From CAUPWF01 sp964367905 (lineage in GTDB: Bacteria > Bacillota > Clostridia > Lachnospirales > Lachnospiraceae), in NCBI GenBank assembly GCA_964367905.1, contig CAYIZP010000047.1, positions 1 to 20,129 of the forward strand: a DNA stretch of 20,129 nucleotides, written 5' to 3'. The notes beneath the pieces were generated by a model. It was not told the origin of the DNA, made no database searches, and saw only the letters and a program-made list of their open reading frames with translations. Positions 17,078-20,129 of the stretch are shown one piece after another. A program made the translations under genes and the position numbers. Position 1 is the stretch's first letter, and each line of letters begins with the position of its first letter.

Positions 17078-18892
17078 CTATTCCTCTCCTTCTTCTTTGA
17101 AACACAATGTAAAGTCATCTACTTTATGTTGCAGTTCCCAAAGTTCTTTATATTCTGATTCTCGGCTCATTAGTTCCACATGTGTTCCACTCTCTATAAT
17201 CTCACCTTGTTTCAACACAATAATCTGATCTGCCCCCATTATACTTTGTAGCCTATGTGCAATGATAATAACAGTTTTGTTCTTTGTTAATCGAACCAAC
17301 GCACTTTGTATTAAGTTCTCGTTCTCTGCATCTGAATAAGCAAGTGCTTCGTCCAAGATAATAATTGGAGCATCTTTTAGGATTGCCCTTGCAATAGATA
17401 TCCTCTGTGTTTCCCCTCCCGAAAGACGAATTCCTCCATTTCCAAGTTTTGTTTGATATCCTTCCCCTGTACTTAAGATAAATTCATGGCACTGTGCTGC
17501 TCTCGCTGCTCTCTCTACCTCCTCTTGCTCATATTGTCGATTCATCGTTATATTGTCATAGATACTTCCCGAAAATATATAGGTATCTTGTAACACATAT
17601 GCAATATGATCCATCAATCTCTCATATGGGATTTTCTTAATCTCTACGCCTCCAATTAGAATTCTCCCTTCTTCATCATTCACATCATAGAACCTTGAGA
17701 TTAATTGTCCAATTGTTGATTTTCCACCTCCTGATACCCCTACAAGCGCTGTCATCTTCCCTTGATGTGCTGTAAAACTAATTCCTCGAATCACATAAGT
17801 CGGTTGCTCTTCTTCTCGTTGATATGAAAACCTAACATCCTCAAAAGTCACATCACTATGTTCTAACTTCACTGCTTCATCTACCAAATGCAATGATTGC
17901 TCTGCAAATACTTCCTCCACTGCATCTAATCCCACTGAAAATGTCACCATCTGGGTTCCATAACTTAAGCATGTCATAAGTGGATCATAGATTGCAGGCG
18001 TAATAATAAGAGCCATTAATACCATAAGATATGTCTGTGATGTGGGACTGTGGGAGATAAGGATTAGACCTACGGGCAATATAAATGAGAGAATCGATAG
18101 TATGATACTCTTATAAAGCCCCATTGGTATCGCAGATTTTTTATAACTTGTGAACTCCCATTTGCTATACTGATTGATATTTTCCTCCAGTGATTTCGAC
18201 ATTCTACCTGTGATTCCAAACAATTTTACTTCCGCCATGCCTTTTACATATTCCGAGAAAGCACCTGTCATCTTCTGATCAGCGGCAAATACATCCTTCC
18301 AAATCTGCTGTGATTTCGGACCAAAGACTGTCATTTGTATGCCTACTGCAACAATTACTGTTAGGAGTACTGTTAGAGCTAGCCATGGACTAAGTAAAAC
18401 CACTCCAATTACTAGAGATAGAACAACAAAAATCGACCCAATCAAGTCTGGCAACATATGTCCAACAAAATTCTCAATTCGATCCCCACATTCATCTATG
18501 GTCTTTTGTATCCCTCCCGATGTTCTCTTATGATAATAATGCATCGGCAACTTCCCTAGATGCTCCATTACACGAACCTTAAAAGCATTGACTAAATTGA
18601 ATGCAACATAATGGCAGCCATAACTCCCCAGAAAAGAAAAAATCATATTCGTTATAATACTGATTCCTGCAACAATAATCCACTGAATAATCAGAGAATG
18701 ATTTACCATCCCTGTAGCTGGCATTAGAAACTCACTGGCTATGTAGAATACCGAAACAAACGGTATAATACTAGACATATAACCAAAAACGGCTGACACC
18801 ACACTCATTCTCAATAATCCCTTATCAACATCTGCAATTGCAAATACTCTATGAATTGCAGATGGTTTTTTTACTTTCTTTGTTTTTTTCAA
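17078..18892 (-). CDS. ABC exporter, fused permease-ATPase (intact half of heterodimer)
   Basis: 604 residues, the usual length. The start is TTG 18892, eight bases after AGGAGG; no ATG fits. The exporter membrane domain (about 25-320, six helices) is followed by an ATPase with Walker A GVSGGGKST (385-393), Q-loop Gln435, signature LSGGE (490-494), Walker B 'IIILDE' (510-515) and switch His546. The D-loop is unusual (AYSDAENE instead of SALD-type). It resembles the IrtA/YbtP-like first members of paired exporters found beside AraC regulators, which handle siderophores, peptides or drugs; the substrate is not readable here. Its partner gene, one base downstream, is broken, so it may now be an orphan or act as a homodimer. 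Confidence 0.9.
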   Translation of the reverse strand: MKKTKKVKKPSAIHRVFAIADVDKGLLRMSVVSAVFGYMSSIIPFVSVFYIASEFLMPATGMVNHSLIIQWIIVAGISIITNMIFSFLGSYGCHYVAFNLVNAFKVRVMEHLGKLPMHYYHKRTSGGIQKTIDECGDRIENFVGHMLPDLIGSIFVVLSLVIGVVLLSPWLALTVLLTVIVAVGIQMTVFGPKSQQIWKDVFAADQKMTGAFSEYVKGMAEVKLFGITGRMSKSLEENINQYSKWEFTSYKKSAIPMGLYKSIILSILSFILPVGLILISHSPTSQTYLMVLMALIITPAIYDPLMTCLSYGTQMVTFSVGLDAVEEVFAEQSLHLVDEAVKLEHSDVTFEDVRFSYQREEEQPTYVIRGISFTAHQGKMTALVGVSGGGKSTIGQLISRFYDVNDEEGRILIGGVEIKKIPYERLMDHIAYVLQDTYIFSGSIYDNITMNRQYEQEEVERAARAAQCHEFILSTGEGYQTKLGNGGIRLSGGETQRISIARAILKDAPIIILDEALAYSDAENENLIQSALVRLTKNKTVIIIAHRLQSIMGADQIIVLKQGEIIESGTHVELMSRESEYKELWELQHKVDDFTLCFKEEGEE

Positions 18893-18917
18893 AATTCCAC
18901 CCTCCTGACATGATTTG

Positions 18918-18969
18918 GTTAGTATTCTCTAACTTTTTTCAATATAATAAAGTTTTAACCTTGTGTCAA
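18918..18969 (-). promoter_or_regulatory. Promoter of the ABC operon with a palindrome after the -10 box
   Basis: On the minus strand, a perfect TTGACA (18969-18964) is followed after 17 bases by TATATT (18946-18941). Eight bases further downstream lies the palindrome GTTAG-N6-CTAAC (18918-18933), placed where a repressor would block initiation. A consensus -35 box is unusual for a promoter that depends on AraC activation, so repression or antirepression deserves consideration. Confidence 0.75.
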
Positions 18970-19067
18970 ATTTCAAAAAAGGGTAAAATAGATACGATTC
19001 TTATCACAATTTATTAATAATATAAGAAATAGATATATATGAAATAAAATCAGAGCAAAGAGAAGTT

Positions 19068-19087
19068 ATACGAAAAGATACGAAAAA
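19068..19087 (+). repeat. Two tandem ATACGAAAA copies before the AraC gene
   Basis: ATACGAAAAG (19068-19077) is followed directly by ATACGAAAAA (19078-19087), ending at the ribosome site. A related GATACGAT occurs at 18991-18998. It could be a regulatory repeat or chance A-rich sequence. Confidence 0.3.
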
Positions 19088-19097
19088 GAGGTGTTGT

Positions 19098-20048
19098 ATG
19101 AAAGTTTATGGAAGTTATCAAAATATGTTCCAAGTACTTGAACAAGATGGATGGTCTACCGAACCACATCCCTATGGAACCACTTACCGTCTTGATCCCC
19201 GATTAGGCGACGGAACTATGATGCTGTGGGGGGATTCTTCCTCTCTAGGATTTGTTATGCTAGACATCACATATAAAGAGGATACGATTCTAGTTAATTT
19301 CAATGATGGACTCGGTATCCAAATCACATTTATTGAAGAGAATGATATGGAGTATTATCAATCGAGTTCTAACATCGAGCGAACTCATTATGGAACCTAT
19401 TTTTATATCAACAATGCTCCTATTCCCTGGTTTAAAAAATATCCAAAGGATAATAGAATTCGGGCACTCACCTTACTCTTAAATGATGAATTCTTAAAAG
19501 AGAATGGAATAAACTTGACATTAGCCCAGTGGAATGATATGGCAAGAGCAATCAATTGTCGTGATACTTCTATTCCACAGATTTCCGCGATTTTAACACA
19601 GATAAAAAATGCTGATTTTGATAACGACTTATTTCAACTATACTTAAAATCAAAGGCAATAGAAGCCTTTTTATTATTGTGGAATTATAGTCGTTCACAA
19701 GAACGTGTGCTCCGTCGTATTAATGCAAAAAGTCAAAATGCAGTAAAACAAACACTTCATCTATTGACAAAAGATTTTTTATCCCCACCCATCATTACAG
19801 ATATTGCAAAAATGGTAGATGTTGATAAAAAAACCCTACAATTTGCTTTTAAAGAAATTGTAGGGCTTAGTATTCATAAGTATATTCGTTCCTTGCGGAT
19901 GCAACAGGCTATTCGCCTGCTTGAATCAACGGATATGCCAATTGAAAGCATCTCAAAATCCGTTGGATATAACAGTAAAATCCACTTTTACAGGGCCTTT
20001 GACGAGGTCTTTTCTATGAAACCGACTGAAATGAGACGATTACTGTGA
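19098..20048 (+). CDS. AraC-family transcriptional regulator
   Basis: 316 residues, ATG 19098 behind AGAGGTG. The C-terminal 100 residues carry two helix-turn-helix units: 'ITDIAKMVDVDKKTLQFAFKEIVGLSIHKYIRSLRMQQAIRLL', then 'PIESISKSVGYNSKIHFYRAFDEVFSMKPTEMRR', the standard AraC signature. The N-terminal 200 residues resemble the PchR/YbtA-like effector domain in length and in strand-rich pattern, without a recognisable cupin metal site. It is transcribed away from the ABC operon. Regulators of this group commonly activate neighbouring exporter and siderophore genes on binding the transported compound (family knowledge). It is intact although its target operon is broken. Confidence 0.9.
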   Translation: MKVYGSYQNMFQVLEQDGWSTEPHPYGTTYRLDPRLGDGTMMLWGDSSSLGFVMLDITYKEDTILVNFNDGLGIQITFIEENDMEYYQSSSNIERTHYGTYFYINNAPIPWFKKYPKDNRIRALTLLLNDEFLKENGINLTLAQWNDMARAINCRDTSIPQISAILTQIKNADFDNDLFQLYLKSKAIEAFLLLWNYSRSQERVLRRINAKSQNAVKQTLHLLTKDFLSPPIITDIAKMVDVDKKTLQFAFKEIVGLSIHKYIRSLRMQQAIRLLESTDMPIESISKSVGYNSKIHFYRAFDEVFSMKPTEMRRLL

Positions 20049-20077
20049 TTGCTTGATTGATTTCTCCCTTGCTCTAT

Positions 20078-20098
20078 AAAAAAGTGTCTTCGACACTT
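20078..20098 (-). terminator. Hairpin with T-run, reading from the right
   Basis: AAGTGTC (20082-20088) pairs with GACACTT (20092-20098) around a three-base loop. Read on the minus strand the stem is followed by T6 (20083-20078), so it best terminates a minus-strand gene lying beyond the right edge. It also lies 34 bases after the AraC stop. Confidence 0.62.
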
Positions 20099-20109
20099 CA
20101 ACACCCCTG

Positions 20110-20127
20110 CCCCTCAATCTTGAGGGG
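20110..20127. other. Second hairpin at the window edge
   Basis: CCCCTCAA (20110-20117) and TTGAGGGG (20120-20127) form a perfect inverted repeat. Folded as a seven-pair stem with a four-base loop it is stable and GC-rich. Whether a T-run follows is unknown because the window ends at 20129. Confidence 0.4.
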
Positions 20128-20129
20128 AT

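Noticed and set aside
11145..18892. Insertion sequence or transposon as the cause of the gene decay
   Set aside because: No transposase, terminal inverted repeats or target duplications are visible; simple deletions explain the pattern.

Overview
The window reads as chromosome of a low-GC, Gram-positive anaerobe, most likely a Clostridia member of the Lachnospiraceae type. The evidence is strong AGGAGG-type ribosome sites, frequent TTG and GTG starts, canonical TTGACA/TATAAT promoters, a YeiH/LysR pair, meso-diaminopimelate dehydrogenase, and 7TM-kinase and zinc-ribbon membrane proteins. The taxon is inferred from family content, not from a marker gene.

Right to left, since most genes are on the minus strand. 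19098-20048 (+) is an AraC-type regulator, divergent from a transporter operon that starts at a very good promoter (18941-18969). That operon holds an intact ABC exporter half (17078-18892), a second half broken by a deletion that removed its Walker A motif (15545-17076), and an alpha/beta hydrolase (14685-15527). From 14627 down to 11145 lies a graveyard: a 3' remnant of another hydrolase (+), a stub of an ECF-type ATPase, and a second pair of ABC exporter halves. These carry internal deletions, a nonsense codon and a homopolymer frameshift. I read this as two related AraC/ECF/ABC cassettes, one mostly decayed and one recently damaged.

9142-11065 holds ddh (diaminopimelate dehydrogenase) with its own promoter, followed by a DMT/EamA permease. 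7945-9075 (+) is a YeiH-family transporter divergent from a YeiE/CysL-like LysR regulator (6944-7816). The intergenic region between them carries three TTATCAA boxes.

1-6882 is a signalling and envelope block. It contains a Glu-rich lipoprotein, a membrane protein with two TFIIB-like zinc ribbons, and an operon from a clear promoter (4942-4970). That operon encodes a 7TM protein without kinase motifs, a membrane histidine kinase and a LuxR-type response regulator. After a long terminator-like hairpin come a stand-alone receiver-like protein with Glu in place of the phospho-acceptor Asp, and a zinc-ribbon, Pro/Gln-rich, single-TM protein running off the left edge. The proximity suggests one envelope-sensing network, but this is inference.

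No rRNA, tRNA, CRISPR array, transposase or phage gene was seen. No gene-free stretch exceeds 300 bases; the longest (18893-19097) is a divergent promoter region.
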